The position numbers and the translations under genes were made by a program. Below, piece by piece: positions 42,916 through 53,711 of a stretch of DNA of 64,000 nucleotides (positions within the stretch are counted from its first letter, which is position 1; the number at the start of each line of letters is the position of its first letter). Source of the DNA: Symsagittifera roscoffensis (lineage: Eukaryota; Xenacoelomorpha; Acoela; Convolutidae); NCBI RefSeq assembly GCF_963678635.1, contig NC_087062.1:90557845-90621844 (forward strand), written 5' to 3'. The notes beneath the pieces were generated by a model that worked only from the letters and a program-made list of their open reading frames with translations, had not been told where the DNA came from and searched no databases.

Positions 42916-43126
42916 CTGAAGAAAAACAAAAAAGATAATACAAAGATAATAACAAAGAAAAGACGCAAAAAAGTTACAATATTTTTATAGGAACTTGAAA
43001 CCTCAAAAAATTAAACATTTTTAGCGACTGTTCCAATTTTTTCAATTTGAATGTTTAATAGTCTTTCTCCCAAGACTATCACTTCCGTTACTTGCTCCAA
43101 GGGAAATTGCAAAAACATTTCTTATC

Positions 43127-43923
43127 TCAAGCTTTCTCCACTAAGGTTTGGATAACTAGAATACAGTGGTTTTGAAAATCGTCCATAGGAAGAGCTGGAA
43201 AATCTTCATTAAACTGCATGGCTTTCGTTGTTGTAACATAGGGTTGACAAGGAGAAGTTGTATCTAATGAAACAGTTGCTCTTCCGCCCCAAATAATTCT
43301 GAGCTCTCTCAAATGAAAATGTTGATAATTGAAAGGATTTTCATGAAAAGATTCTGCAACAGCCGAATTTGTATTCATTGCAACAGCTATCCTTCTGATT
43401 GGGGCATTATTGAAAACATTTTCCTGAAGAAACTGGTTTTGACGAGATGGAATGATAAAAGTTCTTGCTATAGTTTCCATGTAATTGTAATGAGCAGGTT
43501 CCCTTTCCAGATTCCATTGCATATATTGATTATTAGGCTCAGCTACTAAAATTCTTCTTGTAAACAGTGAACAATCAACAATTTTCAGACTAACATTTAC
43601 ATAAGATGAGTAAGTTTGTGGTTCCTCATCTGAATCTTCCTCCAATTTTCCTTTATGTTCTGCTTTTTTTTGAAAGCATCAAACAATCTTCCTTTGAATA
43701 ATTGAAGCTTTAAACTGAGGTGGGTATCACGCATATACAAATAAAGATTACCGTCCGTCTCAAATTTAAACTCAATACTGCTTTCATCTAGAGAAGTACT
43801 TGGAAACACTTTTTGTGTGTATGATGAACTTATTGTTTCCAAAACTGGTACTTCATCAAAAATCTCCAAAGAAGAGTTTGTAAACGCTCCGTACCGAAAA
43901 TGACTACTTTGATTTACACTCAT
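43127..43923 (-). pseudogene. Polinton capsid-type protein, copy A, frameshifted
   Basis: Two frames overlap: 43923-43597 (108 codons) and 43645-43127 (172 codons). The first begins with ATG and contains SSIEFKFETDGNLYLYMRD. The second contains SLKIVDCSLFTRRILVAEP, HYNYMETIARTFIIPSRQN and ENPFNYQHFHLRELRIIWGG. This is the style of the double-jelly-roll major capsid family of Polintons. A 4-nt deletion in the T-rich run near 43665, compared with copy B, explains the shift. The usual capsid is considerably longer, so parts may be lost or spliced. Confidence 0.65.
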
Positions 43924-44304
43924 TTTATATTGTCAAAAATGTCTTTGCGAGAGCGACTGAATTTTGAACTGCATTTTCGAGAAATGGCTCTTTTTGTTCT
44001 ACGCTTAGATTTCATTTTCCACCTCCCAACTGTTTTCGAACTGTTTTTGTTCCAACAAGTTTTGCAAATGTTATGAGTTTTTTTGTCCCCTGACAACTTC
44101 TCCAATCTCCGGAGCAGCAATTTCCAATAAATCTGCTCCAATTTTTTTTGAGCAGACTATATATTTTTTAACAAAGGTAATTGCAGTTCTCACAAGAGTT
44201 TGTGCAAGAGCACCAAAACCTCTTTCACGCTGTCTTGCATGTCCACGAAAACTAGGAAAATTAGCTGAACTTTGAGCAACCCTTTCGTATGAAGTATAAA
44301 TCAA
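43920..44304 (-). pseudogene. basic core-like Polinton protein, copy A
   Basis: The frame from 44304 reads RGHARQRERGFGALAQTLV, then KKIGADLLEIAAPEIGEVV. It is then broken, and a shifted frame (44141-43920) supplies a very basic tail, KMKSKRRTKRAISRKC. An Ala/Ile-rich helix-like middle followed by Lys/Arg tracts resembles small core or scaffold proteins next to capsid genes in Polintons. It ends 4 bases into the capsid ATG, a start/stop overlap that suggests coordinated expression. Confidence 0.5.
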
Positions 44305-44539
44305 AAATGATTATCCGAAATCTCGCGAAACAAGAGAACAACTTGTGTAATTCCTACGGACACAAAAGGATTTTTTTCACCTGTAGTATCCCAAAGTTCT
44401 ATTTTTATGCTTTGGAAAGAGTTTTTTAAAAATTTTTCAAATTTTAGATTTATAAAATATTGATAATTCAAGTACTGTCCTGTAGATATTATGTCTCCGT
44501 TTTTTACTCAGGAATAAACGCAGTAAAGGAGTTTTTGTA

Positions 44540-45116
44540 TCGCCTAATATATTTTATTCAATAAAATCACCATAAACCATTAGGGAATGTATTCCTATAA
44601 TGTTGTAAGAATACTGAGGATAATGTGGTCCTTTTCCTTTCATTATAACCCTTGTCTGATTTTGTTCTAAATCACAACGAAAAATGTGACTCAAATCAGC
44701 ACTTTGAATTATAAACACTGATTAATCCTCAGGTAAATGAATGGCATTTTTTTCTGTATTCTTATCTACTGATACAAAAATTCCGGTATATTCATATTTC
44801 TGTGCGCCTATACGTTTTCGAATTTTGTCATTCATGGCTACAATTATATCAACAATACTTGATACAATCCAGGTTCAATATGAATCGGTTGAATCTTTCT
44901 TTTTTCCTCAGGACTTTCTCGTCCATCTATGAAAGTAAACTTTCCATCTGTAATGTTTTGCTACAATGAAGGATACGATATTTCTGAAATAGCACCCTAC
45001 CATTCTCCTTTAAAATGTATTTGTTCCGAAAGAAAATTTGTTAAGAAACTAAGACTATTATTTGGATAGCAATTAAAGGAAGCATTAGAAACTAGCTCAA
45101 TAGTTAAAGAATCCAT
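44540..45116 (-). pseudogene. Polinton minor-capsid-type protein, copy A
   Basis: Starts at ATG 45116 (MDSLTIELVSNASFNCYPNN). After interruptions it shows IDGRESPEEKK, VDIIVAMNDKI, FIIQSADLSHIF, MKGKGPHYPQYSY and ILGDTKTPLLR. Copy B preserves most of this as a clean frame. The family corresponds to the penton or minor-capsid-like protein of Polintons; that is by resemblance only. Several stops make copy A a pseudogene. Confidence 0.55.
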
Positions 45117-45159
45117 GACAACTGATCGATAGAAATTCAAATTAAAAAAAGACTTACCT

Positions 45160-46085
45160 TTAATCTGAACATTTTCTCTGCTCTTTTTCATAAAATTTTA
45201 CCAGATTTTCTTCTTCTTCTTTTTCGAGATCTTTGACGATGTATGTAGGAGATTTTTTTGCAGCTATTGCCGGAATTTCAAAAATTTCATCTGTAAACTG
45301 TGGCTTGTAACCTTTTCGAAATTCTAACTCGATCACCAATTTTGAACTTTGGTTTAGTATATGTCTTGAACGATTTGTTATACAATATTGATAAAAAATC
45401 ACTGTTTTTCACATCTCTGGGAGATTTTCCATTTGATCGATTTTGTGACAGTTCAATGTAGAAGCAAATTGCTGCAATTTGGGGACAAATTTTTCAACAT
45501 GATCTTCAATGTAACGATATATTATATGTTTTGAAGACTGAATTGCTCTCTCTGCAAATGCAGCTTTTGTTTCACTCATTGTTGAGTAAATTTCAATGTC
45601 TTTCTTCTTGCAAAATGTTTTAAAAGCTCCCCATATTCTGTTCCTTATCAACCCAAAGTTTTTCAGGAGTGTTTTTTCGAGAAATCATTTTTCTGAAAGA
45701 TTGTAAAGTGTCTTTGGCATACTTTGTTTTCATTCTTTGAATTCTGAAAATTCTCGAAAAAATATCTACAGCAACTAATTAATACTTGACTCCATTGTTT
45801 TGACTAGCTAACTTGTCTACAAAAGCCAAGTCCATACACCAGATTTCATTGATATATTTAGAAAAAGCTTGAAGTCTTCGGAAACACCTGATTGGTGGAC
45901 CAAATTTTGTATACGATGTCTTGATTTGTAAAAAAATTTTTCTACTTTTTTTTTGATAAACAACTCGTTTTATTTAAGTTTTGAATAGAACCGTACTCAG
46001 CTCTGCCCCTAGAATACAATCTGTTAAGTCTTATTTTTTCAGATTTTGAAAGGGATCTAAGTTCCTCTATCTTTTGCTTTGGCAT
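45160..46085 (-). pseudogene. Polinton integrase, copy A
   Basis: From MPKQKIEELRSLSK at 46085 the protein can be followed with shifts: MDLAFVDKLA and KYLLVAVDIFSR (first catalytic Asp region), LWVDK (second Asp), and IEIYSTMSETKAAFAERAIQ (Glu). A C-terminal segment, KGYKPQFTDEIFEIPAIAAK followed by SPTYIVKDL, is the chromodomain-like tail of Polinton integrases. Integrase inserts the element into DNA. At least two frameshifts and several stops (for example near 45780-45850) inactivate it. Confidence 0.78.
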
Positions 46086-46254
46086 TCTTGTTAATAACAA
46101 CTTTAGGAGGAAGATGAGTTGCTTCCAAAATAGTAGAGTAAATATCTGGAAAATTGGTGTTTTTTCGCTTTAGTGCACACAAATTCTACACTAGATTGTT
46201 TTGTACCTCGATTATCTAATATAATATTGTCCGACTGGCTGAGTTTAATTCTAG

Positions 46255-46364
46255 TAGAATTCAAAATTAAATCAAAAATGTGCTTATTGTTGCTCGTTTT
46301 CAACCTCGCACCTAGAATTCAAAATTAAATCAATAATGTGCTTATTGTTGCTCGTTTTCAACCT
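46255..46364. repeat. 52-bp direct repeat, period 58
   Basis: The segment starting tagaattcaaaattaaatca at 46255 recurs at 46313 with one change in 52 bases. It is a recent short tandem duplication within the spacer ahead of integrase. Confidence 0.75.
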
Positions 46365-46501
46365 TGCTGTAAACAGAATCAAAATGTTTTGGTACAATCT
46401 CCTCTTTTTCTCGTTTTTGTCCCAATTTTTGTTTTCTTGGAAGTGTACTTTGTGTATGATAAACTGAATACGGAATTAAAAACAAACTGATCCATACTAT
46501 G

Positions 46502-46817
46502 TCAATCGTTTAATGACAAAAGAGGGGTGATGATAGATATCAATTGTAACCCTTCAGTTGAATTTAAAATAATTCTTCTTTTGTGTAGAAGAGTTCTTTT
46601 TTGTGTTAGTTCTGAATTTTTTTTTCGACATTTTACTACGTCTTTTTTCCGAAGATCTCGAAGCTCTCCTCTTAATAGGTTTTCTAAACGCTCGCTCAGA
46701 AACTGAATGAAATTTGTTGGACAATTGAGAATGAATTGTTTTCGAAGCCTTAGCAAATTTTTTTGAAATATGGGGAGAACAGAGACGTACTGTGTACTCA
46801 TCATGAACATTATTCAA
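46502..46817 (-). CDS. basic ORF after protease copy B, unknown
   Basis: An 87-codon frame (46817-46554) reads SPHISKKFAKASKTIHSQL, then AFRKPIKRRASRSSEKRRSK: a strongly basic protein. An overlapping 102-codon frame covers the same bases. It directly follows the protease copy B, where copy A has no counterpart because similarity ends at 42308. The basic charge suggests nucleic-acid binding. No family is recognised. Confidence 0.35.
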
Positions 46818-47410
46818 GTTCTTCTAGAAGATTTTAAAGAGAAAAATGCTGAATAAATTGCGTAAAATCCAGACAAATTATCAGTCTTTTGTAGCTTTCT
46901 AGGAACCATTCGTGGATATTTTTTGTCAAAAAGGGGTAAGTTGACCTCTTTCTTCTTTCTTCCCAAATAATCAGCAAAATAGTAGCTTTTTTCCAGTCTA
47001 TCAACCATGATTCAGTTTTCTCCTCTATCCTTGCTTGGGACTGAGTTAATAATTGCGAAAGAGTATTTTGTTAGTTGAGGTACAGTATCAGAAGGGTATG
47101 ATCCCATGTACCTGAACCTGAGCTCTGGAATTCTTTCAATAAATTGCAAAAAAAAAAAATTATCCATCTTTGCAATTGTAGGCTGATTTACACCTAAAAA
47201 AAATTGATAGTTTGATAGTGTACTTTGGGATTAAAAAAAGAAAGAATAATGACTTACACACTTTTAGGAATTGAATCAACAAAGTCCCATACACAAGCCT
47301 CATGTAGTGGGCAAAGTTTAGTGAACACTGTTTTACAGTCTAGGTTGAAGAAGTGTCTCGGGTTTTCATCTAAACGGCATTCCTTCTCTACTTTTTCTGG
47401 AGCTTTAGGT
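46814..47410 (-). pseudogene. Polinton protease, copy B, catalytic residues lost
   Basis: Homologous to copy A, with the same exon layout: Cys-rich exon 47410-47258, intron 47257-47194 (64 nt) and protease exon from 47193. The catalytic His codon is Asn (aac) and the next Trp codon is TGA. The catalytic Cys is Ser (tct), although the following Gly is kept (NLSGFYAIY). Two extra bases before the donor also shift the spliced frame. It cannot be an active protease. Confidence 0.78.
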
Positions 47411-47620
47411 CTGAAGAAAAACAAAATAGATAGTGCAGAAAAAATAACAAAGAAAAATCCCAAAAAAGTTACAATATTTTTATAGGAACCTGAAAACTTA
47501 AAAAAAAAAAAATTTTTAGCGACTCTTCCAAGTTTTCAATTCGAATGCTTGATAGTCTTTCTCCCAAGACTATCACTTCCGTTACTTGCTCCAAGGGAAA
47601 TTGCAAAAACATTTCTTATT

Positions 47621-48420
47621 TCAAGCTTTCTCCACTAAGGTTTGGATAACTAGAATACAGTGATTTTGAAAATCGTCCATAGGAAGAGCTGGAAAATCTT
47701 CATTAAACTGGATGGCTTTCATTGTTGTAACATAGGGGCAAAAGGAGAAGTTGTATCTAATGAAAAAATTGCTCTTCCTCCCCGAATAAATCTGAGCTCT
47801 CTCAAATGAAGTTGTTGATAATTGAAAGGATTTTCATGAAAAGATCCCGCAACAGCCTACTTTGTATTCATTGCAACAGCTATCTTTCTGATTGGGGCAT
47901 TATTGAAAGCATTTTCCTGAATAAACTGGTTTTGACGAGATGGAATGATAAAGGTTCTTGCTATAGTTTCCATGTAATTGCAATGAGCAGGTTCCCTTTC
48001 CAGATTTCATTGCAAATAATGATTATTAGGCTCAGCTACTAAAATTCTTCTTGTAAACAGTGAACAATCAACAATTTTTAGACTAACATTTACATAAGTT
48101 GAGTAAGTTTGTGGTTCCTCATCTGAATCTTCCTCCAATTTTCCTTCATGTTCTGCTCTTTCTTTTTTGAAAGCATCAAACAATCTTCCTTTGAGTAATT
48201 GAAGCTTTAAACTGAGGTGGGTATCACGCATATCCAAATAAAGAATACGGTCCTTGTCAAATTCAAACTCAATACTGCTTTCATCTAGAGAAGTACTGGG
48301 AAATACTTTTTGTGTGTATGATGAATTTATTTTATCCAAAACTGGGACTTTATCAAAAATCTCCTAAGAAGAATTTGTAAAAGCTCCGTACCGAAAATGA
48401 CTACTTTGATTTACATTCAT
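47621..48420 (-). pseudogene. Polinton capsid-type protein, copy B
   Basis: ATG at 48420. It keeps the longer reading KKERAEHEGKLEEDSDEEPQ across the point where copy A has lost 4 bases. It then stops at a TGA replacing the Trp of copy A's QWNLEREPAH, and has more stops further on. Otherwise it is collinear with copy A (43127-43923), at an offset of about 4.5 kb. Confidence 0.65.
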
Positions 48421-48429
48421 TTTATCTTT

Positions 48430-48780
48430 TCAAAAATGTCTTTGCGAGAGCGACTAATTTTTTAACTACTTTTTTGAGAAATGGCTCTTTTTGCTCTCTG
48501 GTTGGATTTATTTTTTCCGACTCCCAACTGTTTTCGAACGGTTATTGTTCCAACATCATTTGCAAGTGTTTTGAGTTTTTGTCGTCTTTTTCCAATCTCT
48601 GGAGCAGCAATTTCAAATAAATTTGCTCCGATTCTTTTTGCAGCTGGGACTATACATTTTTTAACAAAGGGAACTGCAGTTCTCCCAAGAGTTTGTGCAA
48701 GAGTACCAAAACCTCTTCAACGCTGCCTTGCATGTCTGCAAAAATTCGGAAAATAAGCTGAAATTTGAGCAACCATTTCG
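48430..48780 (-). pseudogene. basic core-like Polinton protein, copy B
   Basis: DNA is clearly homologous to 43930-44304 but no frame is open across it. A plus-strand open frame over this stretch is a by-product of the composition. Confidence 0.5.
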
Positions 48781-48918
48781 TGAAAAATTATAAATCAAAA
48801 ATTATTATCCGAATTCTTGTGAAACAAGAGAACAACTCGTGTAATTCCTACGGACACAAAAAGATTTTTTTCGCCTGTAGTTCTATTTTTATGCTCTGGA
48901 AAGAGTTTTAATAATGTT

Positions 48919-49519
48919 TTAAATTGTAGATTTGTAAATTATTGATAATTCATGTACTGTCCTGTAGATATTGTCTCCATTGTTAACTGTGGAAATGAAA
49001 GGAATACAACGCAGTAAAGGAGTTTTTGTATCGCCTACTATATTATATTCTATAAAATCACTATAAATCACTATAAATAGTGAATGTATTCTTATAGTGA
49101 TGTAAGAATACTGAGGATAATGTGGTCCTTTTCCTTTCATTGTAACCCCTGTCTGATTTGGTTCTATATCACAACCAAAAATTTGACTCAAATCGGCACT
49201 CTGAATTATAAACACTGATTGATCCTCAGGTAAATGAATGGCAGTTTTTTGTGTCTTCTTATCTACTGATACATAAATTTCGTTATACTCATATTTTTGT
49301 GCACCTATACGTTTTTGAACTTTGTCATTCATGGCTGCAATTATATCAACAACGCTTGGATACAATCCAGGTTCAATATGCATTGGTTGAATCTTTCTTT
49401 TTTTCTCGTCCTTTTAGATGTATTTGTTCCGGTAGAAAATTTTTAAAGGAACTAGGACTATTATTCGGATAACAATTAAAAGAAGCATTAGAAACTAGCT
49501 CAATAGTAAAAGACGTCAT
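48919..49519 (-). CDS. Polinton minor-capsid-type protein, copy B
   Basis: A 154-codon clean frame starts at 49383 (MHIEPGLYPSVVDIIAAMN). It contains YNEIYVSVDKKTQKTAIHLP, FIIQSADLSQIFGCDIEP, MKGKGPHYPQYSYITIRIHS and NIVGDTKTPLLR. The N-terminal piece (49519-49400; SFTIELVSNASFNCYPNN) is in another frame and lacks roughly 90 bases present in copy A. The clean part looks like a beta-rich single domain, consistent with a penton-like jelly roll. Of the duplicated genes this frame is the best preserved. Confidence 0.6.
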
Positions 49520-49559
49520 GAAACTGATCGATAGAAATTCAATTTAAAAATTGACTTAC

Positions 49560-50170
49560 CTTTAATTTGAACTTTTTCTCAGCTCTTTTTCATAAAATTT
49601 TCCAAGAATTTTTTCTTTTTCGATATCTTTGATGATGTGTAGAAGAGGTTTTTGTAGATATTGCCGAAATTTCAAAAATTTTCATCTGTAAACAGTGGCT
49701 TGTATCCTTTTCGAAACGGAATATCAATTTTTGAAATTCTAACTCGATCACTAATTTTGAATTTTGGTTTAGTATCTTTCTTGAACAAATTGTTATACAA
49801 ATTGATGGAAAATCACTGTTTCTGACATCTATGGGAGGTTTTCCAATAGATCAATTTTGGCGACAGTTCAATGTAGAAACAAATTGCTGCAGTTTGGAGA
49901 AAAATTTTCTACCATGATCTTCAATGTGACGATATATTGTATGTTTTAAAGGGAGCAATATATCATATTGCTCTCTCTGCAAATGCAGCTTTTGTTTCAC
50001 TCATTGTTGAGTAAACTTCAATGTATTTCTCCTTGCAAATTATTTTAAAATTTCCCCATATTCTGTTCCTTATCAAACCAAAATTTTTCAGGAGTGTGTT
50101 TTTTTCGAGAAAACATTTTTCTGAAAGCTTGTAAAGTGTCGTTGGCATATTTTGTTTTCATTGTTTGACC
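49560..50170 (-). pseudogene. Polinton integrase, copy B, N-terminal half missing
   Basis: Only the part from KTKYANDTLQAFRKMF onward is present, with IEVYSTMSETKAAFAERAI (Glu region) and remains of the chromodomain-like tail. The first catalytic Asp region seen in copy A is absent: the ATPase gene runs straight into mid-integrase sequence near 50170. Frameshifts occur further on. Confidence 0.7.
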
Positions 50171-50560
50171 TCTACATCTTTTCCTAGTTTGCTTTGATGA
50201 AATAAATTGAGTTTGATGTATATTGTGTTCAGTCCCTGTCTCTCCCAGCAGTGACAATTTTTACAAATTGTTCGGGGTTCAAAATTTCTTCACAAGAATC
50301 ATCAAATATAAGCAAAGACTTAGCTCCGTTGTTGGAAAGATTTTTAATCAGGTCAAAATCTACTTCTTGGAGAAATTTAAAAAAATTTTTTTTGCATTTG
50401 ACTATAAAGAGGTTGATAATGTTGATTTTAAAAAATTTTGTCGAATGCTGGTTGAAAAGTACCAATTTTCAACCAATCAAAAATACGATGAGATTTTCCA
50501 GATCCACTAGGTCCAACTAGGGGAAAAAATTCGTTCTTTAGTAGATATTATTTTATTCAT
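50171..50560 (-). pseudogene. Polinton packaging ATPase (FtsK/HerA type)
   Basis: Walker A is GPSGSGKS (50514-50491) followed by FDWLKIGTFQPAFDKIF. Walker B is SLLIFDDSCEEIL near 50320, then NPEQFVKIVTAGRDR. These are the A32-like DNA-packaging ATPase motifs of Polintons, virophages and large DNA viruses. The protein would pump DNA into capsids. A stop and a shift separate Walker A from Walker B. The end is truncated where integrase copy B begins, and the N-terminal part ahead of Walker A is not seen clearly. Confidence 0.72.
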
Positions 50561-50934
50561 AGCTTTGGAGAAGGTAGAATATAACCGACTGTAATTGATA
50601 AGATAGCTACCCAATGAAGATGTGTTGTTTCTTCACATGTTGTGGATAACCTAAATCGAACAATTGCACATACTAGCAACAAAACTATAACAAAAATTGG
50701 TACAAAAAAACTGAAAGATATCTATTACACGTACGTCCAAACAATTTCCATGATTTTCGTTCAAGATTTTCTTCATCAAAAACAAAATTCCTAAAAATCA
50801 AGGACTTGTCACATTGATCTACCATCTTAACTCTAAAAATAAAAAGTTGACAATGACATTTAATTAAAGTTTGAAAATGGTAGTACATTAGGATTATAAT
50901 AATTTAAAATTTTTTTAAAAACATCGAGTCCATG
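50561..50934 (-). other. spacer between ATPase and the next Polinton ORF
   Basis: A 67-codon minus-strand frame lies at 50685-50888, with no recognisable domain. Otherwise this is AT-rich and without coding signal. Confidence 0.3.
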
Positions 50935-51506
50935 TTCCGTATGCAAATGCTTTTATTTTGGCGCAGTGCAGAGTTTTTGCTTGATAAAGTGGGTAGTTGC
51001 TACACCTCCAATCATATTCTTCATCTTTGAATATCAAAAGCTGAACGTTAGGGCGAGCGTAGTCATATAAATCAATAATCTTTGTTTCCAAAAATTCTGA
51101 CAGAATCTTACATTTTTCATAACTTTTTGCAAAAAAATTCTGTTTCTGTGGCTTCTAGATTTTTCAATGTTTTCTCAATGTTAGTATATTTTTCGTAACA
51201 ACTGCTCCAATTGATTCCATGAAGATGCTTTGTGCATCAAGAAGATTGGCATGTTGGTTTGATTTTTTTGGGAGGAAGAAAGGAATATCTTCCAGTTTGT
51301 CCATCCTTATAATCTCCTAACTCTTTCACAATATTGTTTTTAATGCATTCAATATCCAAAACAACCAGACTCATTCTGTTAACTGTTTTCTTTGGAGTTT
51401 TTTGGTTAAAATGACTAACAAAACAATCAAACAAGACATATACTGATGAAGCAAATCTTTGAACATATAAACAGAAATTAATCCAGTCACGTGACAAAGA
51501 AAGCAT
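50935..51506 (-). pseudogene. Polinton-associated ORF with VLDIEC motif
   Basis: The frame reads MSLVVLDIECIKNNIVKELG, then YSFLPPKKIKPTCQSS and a stop. After it, in shifted frames, come LHGINWSS, KTLKNLEAT and, near 50950, LRQNKSICIRNMDS. This matches a conserved protein that I recall as often accompanying Polintons in invertebrates; its function is not known to me. The DIE triad near the start recalls 3'-5' exonuclease motif I, but that is speculation. Stops and shifts make it a pseudogene. Confidence 0.45.
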
Positions 51507-51809
51507 GAACTGGGGAGACTAGGTGCAACATAACAATACCCAGGTCTTTTTTTCGTAGAAGATTTCACAGATCCAGCAGAGTCATGTAGAATTGCATGTA
51601 GAATTGCAGATTTTGGAGTTTGCAAAAAAAAAATCCATTTAGGAATTTCCGTATCCAATTAGACCTCCAAAAGGAAAGTTTTGGTCCATTTCTTTCAAAT
51701 TTTGTCCGGGTCCAAAACAATACAGGTACAAAGAAATAAGTTTTTTCTTTTTGTATTTGACGGAAATTTTTGCTTTATAATCTCAAAAATTCTTAGAATT
51801 TCATTCAAT

Positions 51810-52034
51810 TTATGTGCGTTCATTTTCTACAGTGCATTCGTCAATAATGATGCAAAATTTTTTGTATGTTTTTACATTACCTAGTATAGAAGGTAGCATA
51901 TCGAGTAACTTATCATAATCTTCTCCTTGTAGTTGTAAGGACTGATTGTTTTTCCATTGATTTCCATTTCTACTAAATTGTATAAGTTCTATTTTTTGGT
52001 ATCGGATCTGTATCCTATGTGAATTTTTCTTCAA
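51810..52034 (-). CDS. short ORF in the Polinton, unknown
   Basis: A 74-codon frame contains QIRYQKIELIQFSRNGNQW and YDKLLDMLPSILGNVKTYKK. It looks protein-like in composition. No family is recognised. It lies upstream of the VLDIEC ORF on the same strand and may be part of the same broken gene. Confidence 0.3.
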   Translation of the reverse strand: MKKNSHRIQIRYQKIELIQFSRNGNQWKNNQSLQLQGEDYDKLLDMLPSILGNVKTYKKFCIIIDECTVENERT

Positions 52035-52321
52035 CTTTTATGCAGAGTCCACTCAAATTGAGATATTTGTGAGTCTACATCCAAACTCTGCAAGTTTGGT
52101 TGAAAAACCAATATTTCTTGAAAAACCAATATTCCAGCTCATACTGCTCAACTCGAGTACTAAAAGAAAAATGATTTTGAGAATAAATATTTAAATTACA
52201 TGACAAAAAACATGAATAACACAATTTATTGTACATTACAGTTCACAACAAACATTAGGTCTCCCAAAATTTGGGACAGCATTTGAATTTGTTCAAGTAT
52301 AGTTGACATAGGCAACTTGTT

Positions 52322-52776
52322 TCATTGCTTCATTCTCTTTTGCGGTGAACAGTCGAATCTGAATGTAGGGAGGTTTGATAACATTGTACTTCTTGATCGT
52401 GACACAACACAAACTTGTCTTCTATTGTAAGTTGCTATGTCATACACTTTGTTGCAGTTGGCAAGCTCCTGATCCATTGTTGACTTCTTGTCAGAAGTGA
52501 GTTCCAATATGGGAACGAGTCCAACGTTTTCAGCATCGTGAATAACAGTATTTCTAATTGCCGAGATTGCTTCTCCTTCTTTTTCACCAAAGTAGACTTG
52601 CTCTCTTTTTCCGAGTTGTCCCAGTTCATTTTTCTTGAATAGTTGAAAGCAGGGTTCAAAATAAATTTTCCCCTTGTAAGATTTTTGGGACCAAATAAAT
52701 CTCTAAATTCTTGTTTGATTTTTTGAGAATTCAATATAATTGGGAATAGTGTCTTTTCTTGAGTACATTTTTCCAA
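52322..52776 (-). pseudogene. Polinton-region ORF, unknown, one frameshift
   Basis: Two overlapping frames (52776-52435 and 52507-52322) combine into one protein-like sequence. The first has FRDLFGPKNLTRGKFILNPA; the second has ELTSDKKSTMDQELANCNKV and VYDIATYNRRQVCVVSRSR. A one-base shift near 52600-52500 separates them. The family is not recognised. The strand agrees with the other capsid-side genes. Confidence 0.4.
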
Positions 52777-53711
52777 AGGAGAACAGATTGATCAGATGAA
52801 GAGAATTGAGAGAAATGATTTTGAGATTAGATGAAAATGGAAGTAAGCAATATGAGTCATTCAATTAACCATCAAAAGAAATAGAACTATAATTGGAATT
52901 TTTGAGTCAAATTTCCAAAAACGGAATTGTGTGGGTGTTAGTGTTCCTATATAAATCCACAATTCTCGGCAAAAATCATTGTTCCAGATGGCTGCAGCTA
53001 TGTGTCAAGCTCTTCCCAGCTTTTATTCAGATTATTCTTAAAAATCGCTATTTATTTCCGTTTCCAGTGATTTTTACGAAAAATATATATTGTAAACAAT
53101 AATTTTTGTGTCTCTGCCCATAATTCTTGCTGTTCTTTGGAAAATTGTAAAATCCACATATTCTGATTGGTTCATCTTTCCATCAAATTTTACAACGATT
53201 GGGTAATTTTCATATCACATACCAAATTATCGATTGTCTTTACACTCTGTATAAATACAGATTTTATTCGAATGTTATTTCAACAACTGGTGAAGTTTTC
53301 AGTCATTTTGACCGCGCTTCTCATCACAATTTGAAATGGAAGAGAGCAAAAAAAATGCCAAGTGTTGCAAAGAAAAGACTGTTACGCAAAAACGTCAAAC
53401 GTCACTATTTGTTTTCTAACCAGAAACTAGCTTCCACACAAACTTTTGGTTCAGCTTTTCTAGAAACGTACAAAATTCAAAAAATGAACATGATTTGTTG
53501 AAAATAATTGACTGTTTTATTGATTGTTATGGATTTGTGAATAGTGATCATGTCAATTTTTCAGTAAAAAAGTTTTGATAATCCATCTATTTTCTCTCAT
53601 CTGTTTACGAAATTAACAAACACTTTGTAAGAGAAAAAAACTCACCGTTGCCAAAAAATTTGCAAAAATCTTTTCAAACATGTAAGAAAGATGTAATATT
53701 TTCCTTGACTT
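52777..53711. other. spacer with a possible plus-strand promoter
   Basis: Mostly AT-rich. A TATAAATA box at 53250-53257 is followed by a plus-strand open frame (to 53501) ending with MPSVAKKRLLRKNVKRHYLF and then FGSAFLETYKIQ, a short basic unrecognised peptide. The frame might be a small Polinton gene. Confidence 0.35.
53250..53257 (+). promoter_or_regulatory. TATA-like box
   Basis: TATAAATA, identical to the box ahead of the polymerase gene (56155-56162). It lies about 100 bases upstream of the ATG of a short basic ORF at about 53355. Confidence 0.35.

Noticed and set aside
42711..42968. Small membrane protein (hydrophobic N-terminus plus Cys-rich domain) next to the Polinton protease
   Set aside because: The hydrophobic part is encoded by a pyrimidine-rich tract ending in TTTTTCTTCAG, which is better read as intron and 3' splice site. 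The Cys-rich part is kept as an exon of the protease gene.
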